From Bdellovibrio sp. (lineage in GTDB: Bacteria; Bdellovibrionota; Bdellovibrionia; Bdellovibrionales; Bdellovibrionaceae), in contig JAHRXB010000237.1 in assembly GCA_019104905.1 (NCBI GenBank), positions 1 to 14,315 of the forward strand: a stretch of DNA of 14,315 bases, read 5' to 3'. The notes under the pieces were generated by a model that was given only the letters and a program-made list of their open reading frames with translations, did not search any database and was not told the DNA's origin. The translations under genes were made by a program, and so were the position numbers. Shown here in pieces: positions 1 to 7,938 of the stretch; position 1 is the first letter of the stretch, and each line of letters begins with the position of its first letter.

Positions 1-780
1 GGTTTTGTGTTAGGCGGGGCCCTGGCGGTCTGGGGACATAAGATCAATCCGGCTCCTCATTTCGACACCTCTTTTTCCGCCTATTGGGTTTCAGCTTTGT
101 GTTTTGCCAACTTCCTTTTCGGGATTAAATTCCTGACAGAATCTCTCAGCAATAAAAGCGAATCCGCAGAAAAGAAAAAAAGATTTTCTGTGATGTGGCA
201 CTATTTGAATCTTAAAACCGTCGGCCCCCTGATGACCGTCTTTCTTTTATCGTCTCTGGCGATGTCTTCGATGGAAGCGACTTTGATTCTTTTTATGGGG
301 GAAAAATATCAGTGGGATGTTAAGCAGGTCAGCTTTGGTTTTGCTTATATCGGCATCATCATCATCTTCACCCAAGGATTCCTAGTTCGTCGACTTCTGC
401 CAAAGTGGGGAGAACGTAAAGTTCTTCGCCTCGGACTTATTCTCTTGGCTTTAGGACTGACAGGGATTGCCATTGCTGGCAACATCGCGGCCATGGCCGT
501 AACAATGACACTTTTATCTTTAGGGAATGGACTCACGAATCCTTCAACTCTTGGAAGCATCAGTCTTTTAACGGATGCTAAAGAGCAAGGTGTCGCCATG
601 GGAGTGACTCAAAGCATGGCCTCATTAGGAAGAATTCTAGGTCCCGCCCTCGGTGGAGCTTTGTATGGCTCCGTCGCCATCACAGCCCCTTTTTGGGCAT
701 CGGGAATTTTAGCTTTTTTAGGTCTGATCATCATCCTCATCATCTACAAACTTATTCCCGAACATGGGCGCGTAGGATAA
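1..780 (+). CDS. MFS transporter, C-terminal part (5' end outside window)
   Basis: The reading frame is open from base 1 to the TAA at 778-780, so the N-terminus lies outside the window. About 259 residues are visible. The first residues (GFVLGGALAVWG) resemble the TM5 motif C of drug:H+ antiporters. A second hydrophobic helix and a Lys/Glu-rich cytoplasmic loop (about residues 50-62) follow, then six more hydrophobic helices, as expected for TM5-TM12 of a 12-helix major facilitator. A motif-A-like basic loop (RRLLPKWGERKVL, about 130-142) and a motif-C-like repeat (GRILGPALGGALYG, about 210-223) support the TetA/Bcr-like side of the family. It would be an inner-membrane secondary transporter, probably an exporter. 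The substrate cannot be read from the sequence. The next gene starts 2 bases after the stop, so the two are probably co-transcribed. Confidence 0.9.
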   Translation, partial: GFVLGGALAVWGHKINPAPHFDTSFSAYWVSALCFANFLFGIKFLTESLSNKSESAEKKKRFSVMWHYLNLKTVGPLMTVFLLSSLAMSSMEATLILFMGEKYQWDVKQVSFGFAYIGIIIIFTQGFLVRRLLPKWGERKVLRLGLILLALGLTGIAIAGNIAAMAVTMTLLSLGNGLTNPSTLGSISLLTDAKEQGVAMGVTQSMASLGRILGPALGGALYGSVAITAPFWASGILAFLGLIIILIIYKLIPEHGRVG

Positions 781-782
781 AT

Positions 783-1130
783 ATGAATTTCAACAACATT
801 GGTTACTTCCAGTTCAACAATCTTTTGCAAAGTCGCGTTCCACTAGTTTTAGTGGTTCTCGATGAAATCGACCTCAAGCCCTGGTATAACAGTCTTATTC
901 ATATGCATCTTGAGAACGTCAGTATCTTTTGCGATTCAACTCGCGCGGTGGAGTTGGTGAATGCAAAAAAACTCCCCCCCCACTTTGCGATCATCATCTT
1001 AGACATGCATGGACAAAACAGTCCACGGGTTACTGAAGATCTCGAAAAAGCCGGTTATCTCAATGTCTATTATGTTAAAAATGGATTTGTTGGAATTTCT
1101 GAAGAACGACAAAATTCAAAAAACGTCTAA
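783..1130 (+). CDS. Small rhodanese-fold protein lacking the catalytic Cys
   Basis: This gene encodes 115 residues from ATG 783. The start is supported by an AGGA element at 773-776, inside the end of the transporter gene, with only 2 bases between stop and start, so the two genes are probably translationally coupled. The body fits a single rhodanese domain: an N-terminal beta/alpha unit (FNNLLQSRVPLVLVVLDE), a central helix, then the end pattern AIIILDMHGQNSPRVTEDL followed by KAGYLNVYYVKNGFVGI. The latter matches the usual 'active-site strand, arginine/serine loop, helix, GY.NVY.L.GG' ending of rhodaneses. Where active rhodaneses carry Cys, this protein has LDMHG, with Asp and no Cys, so sulfur transfer is unlikely. 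A binding or regulatory role is an inference. No signal peptide is seen. Fold assignment by eye is moderately sure; the presence of a gene is quite sure. Confidence 0.7.
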   Translation: MNFNNIGYFQFNNLLQSRVPLVLVVLDEIDLKPWYNSLIHMHLENVSIFCDSTRAVELVNAKKLPPHFAIIILDMHGQNSPRVTEDLEKAGYLNVYYVKNGFVGISEERQNSKNV

Positions 1131-1149
1131 CAACAAAATTCCAAAATGC

Positions 1150-1178
1150 TTGGCTATGGCGAAAGTTTGGAACATACT
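1150..1178 (+). promoter_or_regulatory. Putative sigma70-type promoter of the porin gene
   Basis: TTGGCT at 1150-1155 and CATACT at 1173-1178 are separated by 17 bases. Each hexamer matches the sigma70 consensus at 4 of 6 positions. The pair lies in the 89-base gap before the porin gene, and the implied start point is about 35 bases upstream of its ATG. Confidence 0.4.
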
Positions 1179-1219
1179 AGGGTACTTTCAAAACTTAAAC
1201 TTTAAACAAGGATGTACCC

Positions 1220-2260
1220 ATGAAGAAGTTTTTGATCGCATCGTTAGCTATGACAGCCATGGCTGCTTCTGCACACGCAGGCTCTTTGAGCTTGGATATG
1301 CGTGCGGACTACAACTCAACAACATACAAAGACACTCCAACTGGAAAAGACTCTACGAAGTTTTATTTCAAAACGGGCCGTCTTGATTACCAAGGAAAAG
1401 CAACTGAAGATCTTTCTTTCCGTGCTCGTCTTGCCTTTAACAAAGATGGCGCTTCCAAAGATCCAGACAAAACTCAAACTGCCGTTGAGTACGCATTCTT
1501 GACTCATAAAATGTCCGACATGTTCTCTTTGAGCGCTGGTAAATTCAATACTGAATTTGGTGGCTTCGAAGGCGCAACAAGCGGCGCAGACCTTTACCTT
1601 ACTTCTCAGTTCTATAATACAACTGGAAAATCTGCGACTCTTCTTGGAACAGCAAACCTTCTCTACATGACTGGTGTAAAAGGTACTTTCTCTTACGAAG
1701 GTCAACAGTTCCATCTTTTAGCAACCAACGAGCCTGACACTAAAGCAGGTGATGTTGCGACTCAAAACTCTTCTATGTACGGAGCTGTTTGGAGAGGCGC
1801 TTTCATGGAGAAGGCTTTGAACTTCAACGTGAGCTATCACACTTTGGCGGGCGCAACTAAAGACGACAAACACCAATTCACTGCTGTGGGTGTTATGTGG
1901 AACTCCAGCCCTATGATGGTTTCTGTTGATTACTTGATGGGTGAACATAAAACAGACGCAACAGGTTTCAAAGATTCTATGAATTCAATCGTTGGAAAAA
2001 TTGCTTACACTGGTTTTGAGCAATGGACCCCACGCCTTGAAATCGTTTCCTCTGAAGAAAAAATCGGCGGAACTACTGATCTTACCAACAAATACATGGG
2101 CTACGGCGTTGTTGCTGAATACAAGCCCATCAAAGACACTAACTTCCGCTATCACGTTGCTTACAACAACATCACATCAGACCTTGATGGCGTTGCTGAC
2201 AAAGCAATCAAAGACGAAGTCGTTGTCGGCGCTCGTTTGATGGCTGATTTCTTGAAATAA
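1220..2260 (+). CDS. Outer-membrane porin, OprO/OprP-like
   Basis: This is a 346-residue protein. ATG 1220 follows AAGGA at 1208-1212 with 7-base spacing. A Sec signal peptide (MKKFLIASLAMTAMAASAHA) would be cut after Ala20. The mature part alternates polar and aromatic/hydrophobic residues in about 10-residue strands, typical of a beta-barrel. Segments such as TGRLDYQGKATEDLSFRARL and FSLSAGKFNTEFGGFEG resemble the start of phosphate-selective porins (OprO/OprP family, PF07396): a strand, 'dl.fRaR..f', then 'l..Gkf...fGG'. It should form diffusion channels in the outer membrane; the solute is unknown. Use of codons such as GCT, ACT and AAC is strongly biased, as in highly expressed genes. 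The chain ends MADFLK, so the usual terminal aromatic residue is three from the end. It has its own promoter candidate and a strong terminator, so it is probably a single-gene unit. Confidence 0.8.
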   Translation: MKKFLIASLAMTAMAASAHAGSLSLDMRADYNSTTYKDTPTGKDSTKFYFKTGRLDYQGKATEDLSFRARLAFNKDGASKDPDKTQTAVEYAFLTHKMSDMFSLSAGKFNTEFGGFEGATSGADLYLTSQFYNTTGKSATLLGTANLLYMTGVKGTFSYEGQQFHLLATNEPDTKAGDVATQNSSMYGAVWRGAFMEKALNFNVSYHTLAGATKDDKHQFTAVGVMWNSSPMMVSVDYLMGEHKTDATGFKDSMNSIVGKIAYTGFEQWTPRLEIVSSEEKIGGTTDLTNKYMGYGVVAEYKPIKDTNFRYHVAYNNITSDLDGVADKAIKDEVVVGARLMADFLK

Positions 2261-2286
2261 TAAAAGTTTATAAAAACGAACTTTAT

Positions 2287-2318
2287 AAAGGGAGGCCATC
2301 AGCCTCCCTTTTTTATTT
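2287..2318 (+). terminator. Rho-independent terminator of the porin gene
   Basis: A perfect 10-bp stem, AAAGGGAGGC (2287-2296) with GCCTCCCTTT (2302-2311), has a 5-base loop (CATCA) and runs into a T-rich tail (TTTTTTATTT). It starts 26 bases after the porin stop codon. Confidence 0.9.
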
Positions 2319-2594
2319 CGCCCCCCAGATCGTCGCAAAGCTCTGAGGGCTCTAATGAGTCGCCTCCCAACAAGTAAACCCGCCCAAGGACCAGCGACTG
2401 GGTAACGGGCCAAAACAACATGGATAGAAGAATCTCCCTTTTTCAACTCGTTGCATCTCAAAAAATCGCCCTCTCACTAGCTGGCCTTAGAAAATCTATT
2501 GGTTTGGCCTACCTTAAAACACTTGTTTTTGTTACCCTCTAAAGGTTAAAAACCTAGGGATTTTATGCCCTTAAAACCTGCAGAGGTCTTTTCA
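2319..2594. other. GC-rich, possibly structured intergenic region before valS
   Basis: There is no convincing protein gene between the porin terminator and valS. The left part (about 2325-2410) is clearly GC-richer than its surroundings and can fold: AGTCGC (2358-2363) can pair with GCGACT (2394-2399), and GAGG (2345-2348) with CCTC (2363-2366). Two tiny plus-strand ORFs exist, 2355-2405 (16 codons) and 2420-2542 (40 codons), both without a clear ribosome site. No tRNA T-loop, T-box (UGGNACCGCG), SRP or RNase P signature was found on either strand. Near the right end a small palindrome AGGTT-AAA-AACCT (2543-2555) precedes valS. TTGTTT (2523-2528) with TTAAAA (2546-2551), 17 bases apart, is a weak promoter candidate. 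A small RNA or a leader for valS is possible but unproven. Confidence 0.4.
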
Positions 2595-5273
2595 ATGTCA
2601 GAACAATTATCAGATCGCTACAATCCGACAGAAGTTGAAACCCGCACCTATTCATGGTGGGAAAACTCTGGATACTTCAAAGCTCAGGATCAATCGACAA
2701 AACCTCCTTTCTCTATCATTTTACCGCCTCCTAACGTCACTGGCTTTTTGCACATGGGACACGCTTTGGATCATACTATTCAAGACATGCTCATTCGTTG
2801 GAAGCGCATGAATGGCTACAACACCATGTGGTTGCCAGGAACAGACCATGCGGGTATCGCCACTCAGTCCGTCGTAGAAAGAGAACTCAAAAAAGAGGGT
2901 GTCACTCGCCACGATTTGGGCCGAGACCAGTTTGTCTCTAAAGTTTGGGATTGGAAGCATCAGTACGGAGATCGCATTTATTCTCAAATGCGTCGCCTGG
3001 GTGATTCTTGCGATTGGGATCGTGCGGTCTTTACTTTAGATGAGGGCGTTTCCAAAGCGGTTCGCAAAGTCTTTGTGTCTCTTCACAAAAAAGGCCTGAT
3101 CTATCGTGGACAAAGACTGGTGAACTGGTCCGGCCCTCTAGAAACAGCTATTTCTGACTTGGAAGTAGAGCACAAACAAATCAAAGGGTCTCTTTATCAC
3201 ATCAACTACCCTCTTGAAGATGGTTCTGGGTTTCTGACCGTGGCCACCACGCGTCCGGAAACGATGCTGGGTGATACCGCTTTGTGCGTTCATCCTGAGG
3301 ACGAACGTTATAAACATTTGATCGGAAAAAACGCGATCATTCCATTGATCAAAAGAAAAATTAAAATTATCGCCGACACCTACGTCGATAAAGCCTTTGG
3401 CTCCGGCGTTGTGAAGATCACTCCCGCTCATGATTTCAACGATTACAAAATAGGAAAAAGCCACCATCTTGAGTTCATCAATATTCTGACTAAGAAAGCC
3501 GAGCTCAATGAAAATGCGGGTCCTTACAAAGGGCTGAAAGTTCAAGAAGCTCGCAAAAGAATCCTCGAAGATCTGAAGGCGGAAAATCTTTTAGTCAAAG
3601 AAGAGCCTCATGTTCACTCTGTCGGACACTGTTCTCGTTCCGGCGCCGTGGTGGAGCCGTTCTTGTCTGAACAGTGGTTTGTAAAGATGGAACAGTTGGC
3701 TGTCCCCGCAAAACGCGTTGTTGAAAGCGGAACCATCCGCTTTGAACCCGAATCGTGGACCAAGGTTTACTTGCATTGGCTTAATAACATCGAAGACTGG
3801 TGTATTTCCCGCCAATTGTGGTGGGGGCACCGTATCCCAGTCTGGTATTGCTCGGACTGCCAACATCACACTGTGAGTGAAACCGATGTGACCGCTTGTG
3901 AAAAGTGTGGCAGCTCCAAACTGACTCAAGATGAAGATGTTCTGGACACTTGGTTCAGTTCCGCTCTTTGGCCTTTTTCAACAATGGGCTGGCCCAATGA
4001 AACTGAGACCCTGAAGACGTTCTACCCTACCAACTACTTGGTCACAGGGCACGACATCATCTTTTTCTGGGTTGCTCGTATGATCATGATGGGCCTTGAG
4101 TTCAAGCGAGACGTTCCATTCCGCACGGTTTATATCCATGGCCTTGTCCGCGACTCTCAAGGTCGCAAGATGTCCAAGTCCTTAGGAAACTCTGTAGATC
4201 CGGTTGAGATGATTGAAAAGTATGGCGCGGATGCCTTGCGTTTCACCTTTGCGGCTCACTTGTATTCCGGAAAAGACTTTAAGTTCAGTGAACAACGTCT
4301 TGAGGGCTATCGCAACTTCATGAACAAAATCTGGAATGCGGCCCGGTTTGCGCTTTCCAACTTGTCTGACTTTCAAGCCCCCGCAGAAGGTGTTAAAGCC
4401 CTGCCCAACAAGGCCGAGATCAGCGTTTTTGACCAATGGATCATCACTAAACTTGCTGAGGTCACCAAGGAAGTGGAAGAAGCGATGGAAGCAGAGAAAT
4501 TCTCTGATGCCGCCAATGCCCTTTACCACTTTATCTGGAATCAATTCTGCGATTGGTACATTGAGTTTACAAAACCAATTATGAACGGCACGAATATCGA
4601 AGAGAAAAAGGCCACACAACTTGTGATTGCCCAAGTACTTAACCGCATCACTCGTTTACTGCATCCTTTTGCTCCGTTCATCTCTGAGGAAATCTATCAA
4701 AAACTTCCGATCCGAGGAGCAGCGTGTATCGTGGATCAATTCCCGAACACTCGCAATGATCGCGATTTCTTAAGCCTAGGCTCATCCCAAGCCGCTTTGG
4801 AAATCGACATCGTGAAAGAAGTGATCACGGCCATCCGAAATATTCGCGGTGAAAATCGCATCAGTCCTGCGACTAAAATCAACGTGCGCTTGGGTGTGAC
4901 CAATGATCAAGTTCAAAAGATCTTGGGCAACAACCGCACTGCGATTCTAACAATGGGACGCGTGGAAAATCTTGAAATCGGTGATGAGGGCAACTTGATG
5001 AAGTGCGCGGTGGCTCCCGTTGTCGTGAAAGAGGCCAGCGTGAAAGTCATCATCCCGCTGGAAGGACTTGTGGATTTCGACGAAGAAGTGAAGCGTATCA
5101 ATAAACTGATCGAAAAACTTCAAAAAGACATCACCATGTTGACCAGTAAACTCTCTAACGAGAAGTTTATCGCCAATGCAGATGAAGAAGTTGTTGCTGC
5201 TGATAAAGCCTTATTAGCTCAATCCAAGATTCAATTAGAATCTTTGCGCGACGCCCTGACTCGTTTCATTTAG
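2595..5273 (+). CDS. valS: Valine--tRNA ligase
   Basis: This is a class Ia aminoacyl-tRNA synthetase that charges tRNA-Val with valine in the cytoplasm and edits mischarged threonine. The start chosen is ATG 2595 (MSEQLSDRYNPTEVE), 892 residues. It has AGAGG at 2582-2586 with 8-base spacing and begins where family members usually do; an in-frame ATG at 2565 (902 residues) has AGGGA only 4 bases away and is the alternative. Landmarks from ATG 2595 are the HIGH-type motif HMGH (53-56), the CP1 editing-domain motif TTRPETMLGDTA (218-229), a zinc-finger-like pair CSDC (419-422) and CEKC (435-438), the conserved DVLDTWFSSALWPFS that follows, and KMSKS (525-529). A tRNA anticodon-binding domain is next, and the chain ends in the charged coiled-coil arm typical of ValS (about 825-892). 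All key motifs are intact and the length is normal. The gene is closed by its own terminator. Confidence 0.98.
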   Translation: MSEQLSDRYNPTEVETRTYSWWENSGYFKAQDQSTKPPFSIILPPPNVTGFLHMGHALDHTIQDMLIRWKRMNGYNTMWLPGTDHAGIATQSVVERELKKEGVTRHDLGRDQFVSKVWDWKHQYGDRIYSQMRRLGDSCDWDRAVFTLDEGVSKAVRKVFVSLHKKGLIYRGQRLVNWSGPLETAISDLEVEHKQIKGSLYHINYPLEDGSGFLTVATTRPETMLGDTALCVHPEDERYKHLIGKNAIIPLIKRKIKIIADTYVDKAFGSGVVKITPAHDFNDYKIGKSHHLEFINILTKKAELNENAGPYKGLKVQEARKRILEDLKAENLLVKEEPHVHSVGHCSRSGAVVEPFLSEQWFVKMEQLAVPAKRVVESGTIRFEPESWTKVYLHWLNNIEDWCISRQLWWGHRIPVWYCSDCQHHTVSETDVTACEKCGSSKLTQDEDVLDTWFSSALWPFSTMGWPNETETLKTFYPTNYLVTGHDIIFFWVARMIMMGLEFKRDVPFRTVYIHGLVRDSQGRKMSKSLGNSVDPVEMIEKYGADALRFTFAAHLYSGKDFKFSEQRLEGYRNFMNKIWNAARFALSNLSDFQAPAEGVKALPNKAEISVFDQWIITKLAEVTKEVEEAMEAEKFSDAANALYHFIWNQFCDWYIEFTKPIMNGTNIEEKKATQLVIAQVLNRITRLLHPFAPFISEEIYQKLPIRGAACIVDQFPNTRNDRDFLSLGSSQAALEIDIVKEVITAIRNIRGENRISPATKINVRLGVTNDQVQKILGNNRTAILTMGRVENLEIGDEGNLMKCAVAPVVVKEASVKVIIPLEGLVDFDEEVKRINKLIEKLQKDITMLTSKLSNEKFIANADEEVVAADKALLAQSKIQLESLRDALTRFI

Positions 5274-5281
5274 TTCACACC

Positions 5282-5317
5282 GAGTCCGCTCAAGTATTCT
5301 TGAGCGGACTCCTTTTT
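5282..5317 (+). terminator. Rho-independent terminator of valS
   Basis: A perfect 13-bp stem, GAGTCCGCTCAAG (5282-5294) with CTTGAGCGGACTC (5299-5311), has a TATT loop and is followed by CTTTTT. It lies 8 bases past the valS stop and ends about 20 bases before the next start codon, so the next gene depends on readthrough or on a promoter inside this short space. Confidence 0.93.
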
Positions 5318-5336
5318 ACAGTTGGACGTGACACTC

Positions 5337-7145
5337 ATGAGCATCACGAAATCTCTTAAAACGGCCGATTCCCTTCACAAAAAAGAACTCAAGCTTCAAA
5401 GCCATGTGGCACGTTGGACTCTTAAACTTCGCAAACATCAACAAGCCCGTTTGTTGGTAGCTCTTCTTTTTTTTATTAGTCTTTTGCCCCTTTCCGTGAA
5501 GGCTCAAGCTCGCGCTGAGGCAGGGCTCGCTTTGGTTCTGCTGACTGTTTTCATTTTTTTGGTTTTTCGCACAAAAAAAATTCAAACCCATGTTCAGCGA
5601 CTGACTCATCTTTGGCGATTTCAGATACGACAAAAAAAGCGCTGCCTCGGTCAAGTCTCGGGACGGCCTTGGAAAGCGGCTTTAGAAAAATCTGCAGAAT
5701 TTCATCTTATCCCCGATTTGGGATTGATCGGCCCCCACTCTCTTTGGACCCTCTTGGATGAAACCTTGACGGAAGGGGGGCAAAAGAAACTTCTGCAATG
5801 GATGAGCTCCGAGCCTCTAGATAAAAAGATTTTGCAAAAGCGCCAGGCTCATATTCAAAAGCTGCGCTCACAAACCTGGTTTTATACAAAACTTGGCATT
5901 GATGCCAACTCCAATGAACTCAATCTTTCAACGTCTCAGATTCAAGACTTCCTAAAGAACTCCTTTGTAAGTCGCCATTTTTCAAAACTTCTTTTCGCGA
6001 ATATCGCACTTTGGATCTTAACGTTAATCATGGGTCTTTACTCTGCCTTGACCGGTGTACAAATCCCGTTGATTCTCTATTTTCTCTTTCCCGCACTCAG
6101 TCTTTTTAGTTTAGGATCTGTGGGAACCGTCTTTCATCAGGGTATCGGCCTGGCTCATCATCTCACCTCTTTGGTGCCAATCTTCAAGGGCCTTGAAGAT
6201 CGAGCCTCCTACCATGAAGAGATCAAAGATCTTTGTCCGACGATCCTTGCCGAAAAGCCCTCCTCTTCCGCGCAGAGACTGGAATTCATTCTGGGCTTTC
6301 TAGGAACCCAGACCAACCCTCTTCTTCACTTTCTCTTAAATCTTTTGATGCCTTGGACCTTAACTTCGGTCTACTTCCTGGAAAGACATCGCCTTCAAAT
6401 TGCACAAGGCTTTCCTCGGTGCCTCGAAGAACTGGCTGAATTTGAGGTGCTTGGATCCCTGCTTATATTTGACCGGTATCAAACGCAAACCTATCCTCAG
6501 TTTGGCGACAAAATCACTCTTCAATGCCAACAGATCTTCCATCCTCTCTTGGATAGAACTCGCGCTGTTGCCAATGATTTTGCTTTCACGGAATCGAAAT
6601 CACTCGGTCTCTTAACTGGCTCCAATATGTCAGGGAAATCGACTTTTTTAAGAACTCTGGGTATCAATCAAATTCTGGCCAACATCGGAGCTCCGGTCTT
6701 TGCCGATGGGTTTGTCACGACCCCCGTAAAAATTGAAACCTGTATCGAAGTGAGCGATTCTTTGCGCGACGGATATTCCTATTTCTATGCAGAGGTTCGT
6801 CGTCTGAAAGACATTTTGCAGGTTGCCGCCAGCAAAGCGCCTGTTCTTTTTTTGATTGATGAAATTTTCAGGGGAACCAATAATAAAGAAAGACAAATTG
6901 GCAGTCGTGCAGTCATTCGCACTCTCGCTCAGGAGACAACGGCTTTGGGTTTTATTTCAACTCACGACCTTGAACTGACGACTCTGGAAGACAACAACCC
7001 GTCCCTTTTAAATTTGCATTTTCGTGAAAGCATTGATGACCAAGGTAAGATGATCTTTTCATATCAGCTCAAGCCCGGCCCGTGCCCCACCACAAATGCG
7101 CTAAGAATCATGGCTGCTGAAGGCATCAAGGTTGAAGAGGCTTAA
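5337..7145 (+). CDS. Membrane-anchored MutS-family ATPase (lacks DNA-recognition domains)
   Basis: From ATG 5337 the protein has 602 residues. A TTG at 5322 in the same frame has no ribosome site, and even the ATG has only a weak GGA upstream. The C-terminal third is a MutS-type ABC ATPase (MutS domain V): Walker A GSNMSGKST (428-436), a CIEVSDSLRDGYSYFYAE stretch (about 469-486) typical of MutS, Walker B LFLIDEIFRGTNN with D508-E509, and the H-loop STHDLE with H543. The N-terminal mismatch-binding and connector domains of MutS are absent. Instead there are hydrophobic segments at about 39-53, 61-77, 218-238 and 243-263, arranged as two hairpin pairs that could anchor the protein in the inner membrane. 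A helical, core-like region (about 270-410) links them to the ATPase. Proteins of this shape are often annotated as MutS-related, but a role in mismatch repair is unlikely. The function is not known. Confidence 0.88.
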   Translation: MSITKSLKTADSLHKKELKLQSHVARWTLKLRKHQQARLLVALLFFISLLPLSVKAQARAEAGLALVLLTVFIFLVFRTKKIQTHVQRLTHLWRFQIRQKKRCLGQVSGRPWKAALEKSAEFHLIPDLGLIGPHSLWTLLDETLTEGGQKKLLQWMSSEPLDKKILQKRQAHIQKLRSQTWFYTKLGIDANSNELNLSTSQIQDFLKNSFVSRHFSKLLFANIALWILTLIMGLYSALTGVQIPLILYFLFPALSLFSLGSVGTVFHQGIGLAHHLTSLVPIFKGLEDRASYHEEIKDLCPTILAEKPSSSAQRLEFILGFLGTQTNPLLHFLLNLLMPWTLTSVYFLERHRLQIAQGFPRCLEELAEFEVLGSLLIFDRYQTQTYPQFGDKITLQCQQIFHPLLDRTRAVANDFAFTESKSLGLLTGSNMSGKSTFLRTLGINQILANIGAPVFADGFVTTPVKIETCIEVSDSLRDGYSYFYAEVRRLKDILQVAASKAPVLFLIDEIFRGTNNKERQIGSRAVIRTLAQETTALGFISTHDLELTTLEDNNPSLLNLHFRESIDDQGKMIFSYQLKPGPCPTTNALRIMAAEGIKVEEA

Positions 7146-7155
7146 AGTCCTCTTC
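7134..7155. terminator. Weak hairpin between convergent genes
   Basis: GAAGAGG (7134-7140) can pair with CCTCTTC (7149-7155) around an 8-base loop that contains the stop codon of the MutS-like gene. There is no T-run on either strand, so termination here is only possible. The convergent gene ends at 7162. Confidence 0.3.
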
Positions 7156-7161
7156 GAAACC

Positions 7162-7929
7162 CTATTTACATTCGCACTTCATCGTGACTGCTGAATCCAA
7201 CCCAGTACAGCGGAAGGTTTTTCCGTCGTGAGGCAACTCCAGGGAATAGATTTTCCCGTTACGTTCGACAAGCAAAAGATCATCACCGTTCTGATAATAC
7301 AACCGGCGGGACACGGAACGTCCAACCAATTCTCCATCGCTTTCAAGACTTGCCACCAAAGCTTCCGAGGGATTTGTCGTTTGCTCTTTGGACAAAGGAA
7401 GCTCTTTCTGAGTTCCCCCTTGCAACGAGTAATATTTCAAGGTTCTTTGAGACTCCGCCGCAATATCCGGCGAATTTTCAATGTAGATCCGGCGAAGCTC
7501 TCCGGACTTAGTACGAATATCCGTCGCTGACCACTCTTCAGATTGCGTAACCACGTCACCCAGATCGGCAGAAATGGCCGCGTTTAAAGTTTCAAAATTA
7601 AATTCGGACTGAGAATCCAACGGACTCACCACCATATTCAGGCATTGCCCCATTTCTTTCAGATGCTTTTGCAAAGCTTCAAACTTACCCGCATCTTCCA
7701 TTTGTGTTGGCAGGAAACCTGAAGCCGACGATGTGGCCCCCGTCGCCTCGTGAGAAGGAATCTCCGCTTTGGATTTTGTTTTGGTTTGTTCACTGTTGGG
7801 AGGGAGGCTGCCCATCGTTTCGGGATTCACAACCGCAGCCTCATTGCCCCCCTTCCAGAACTGACAATAAGAGACCGTCAATAACGCCGCAACACCGATA
7901 ACAAGAAGAAGCAAAGTGGTTTTTTTCAT
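7162..7929 (-). CDS. Exported or membrane-anchored protein of unknown family
   Basis: The 255-residue product is not recognised. The ATG is at 7927-7929. AAAGGG lies just one base upstream, a close but plausible ribosome site inside the 9-base gap to the preceding gene, so the two genes form an operon. The chain starts MKKTT and continues with a hydrophobic stretch to about residue 20, acting as an uncleaved anchor or signal. A Cys at position 22 lies in VSYC, which is not a normal lipobox because Tyr precedes the Cys. Residues 30-75 are rich in Ser, Thr, Pro, Glu and Ala and look like a flexible linker. A compact domain follows (about 80-255) with mixed helix and strand and Cys at 96, 241, 252 and 254; the chain ends with a CEC pair just before the final Lys. 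It probably works in the periplasm. Confidence 0.8.
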   Translation of the reverse strand: MKKTTLLLLVIGVAALLTVSYCQFWKGGNEAAVVNPETMGSLPPNSEQTKTKSKAEIPSHEATGATSSASGFLPTQMEDAGKFEALQKHLKEMGQCLNMVVSPLDSQSEFNFETLNAAISADLGDVVTQSEEWSATDIRTKSGELRRIYIENSPDIAAESQRTLKYYSLQGGTQKELPLSKEQTTNPSEALVASLESDGELVGRSVSRRLYYQNGDDLLLVERNGKIYSLELPHDGKTFRCTGLDSAVTMKCECK

Positions 7930-7938
7930 ACCCTTTAG

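Noticed and set aside
2177..2461. Minus-strand ORF of 94 codons across the end of the porin gene and its terminator
   Set aside because: It runs through the reverse of a coding sequence and a strong terminator hairpin, its basic low-complexity sequence is typical of GC-rich spacer translation, and no ribosome site was seen.
2420..2542. Plus-strand 40-codon ORF upstream of valS
   Set aside because: There is no Shine-Dalgarno and the sequence is not recognised. It may be a leader peptide, but nothing supports it, so it is only mentioned in the intergenic entry.
2319..2594. T-box riboswitch before valS
   Set aside because: The conserved UGGNACCGCG bulge is absent. TGGGTAACGGGCC at about 2399-2411 is only superficially similar, and no terminator/antiterminator pair lies before valS.
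5322..5336. Upstream TTG start for the MutS-like protein
   Set aside because: It lies right behind the valS terminator with no ribosome site, and it would add only five residues before the more likely ATG at 5337.
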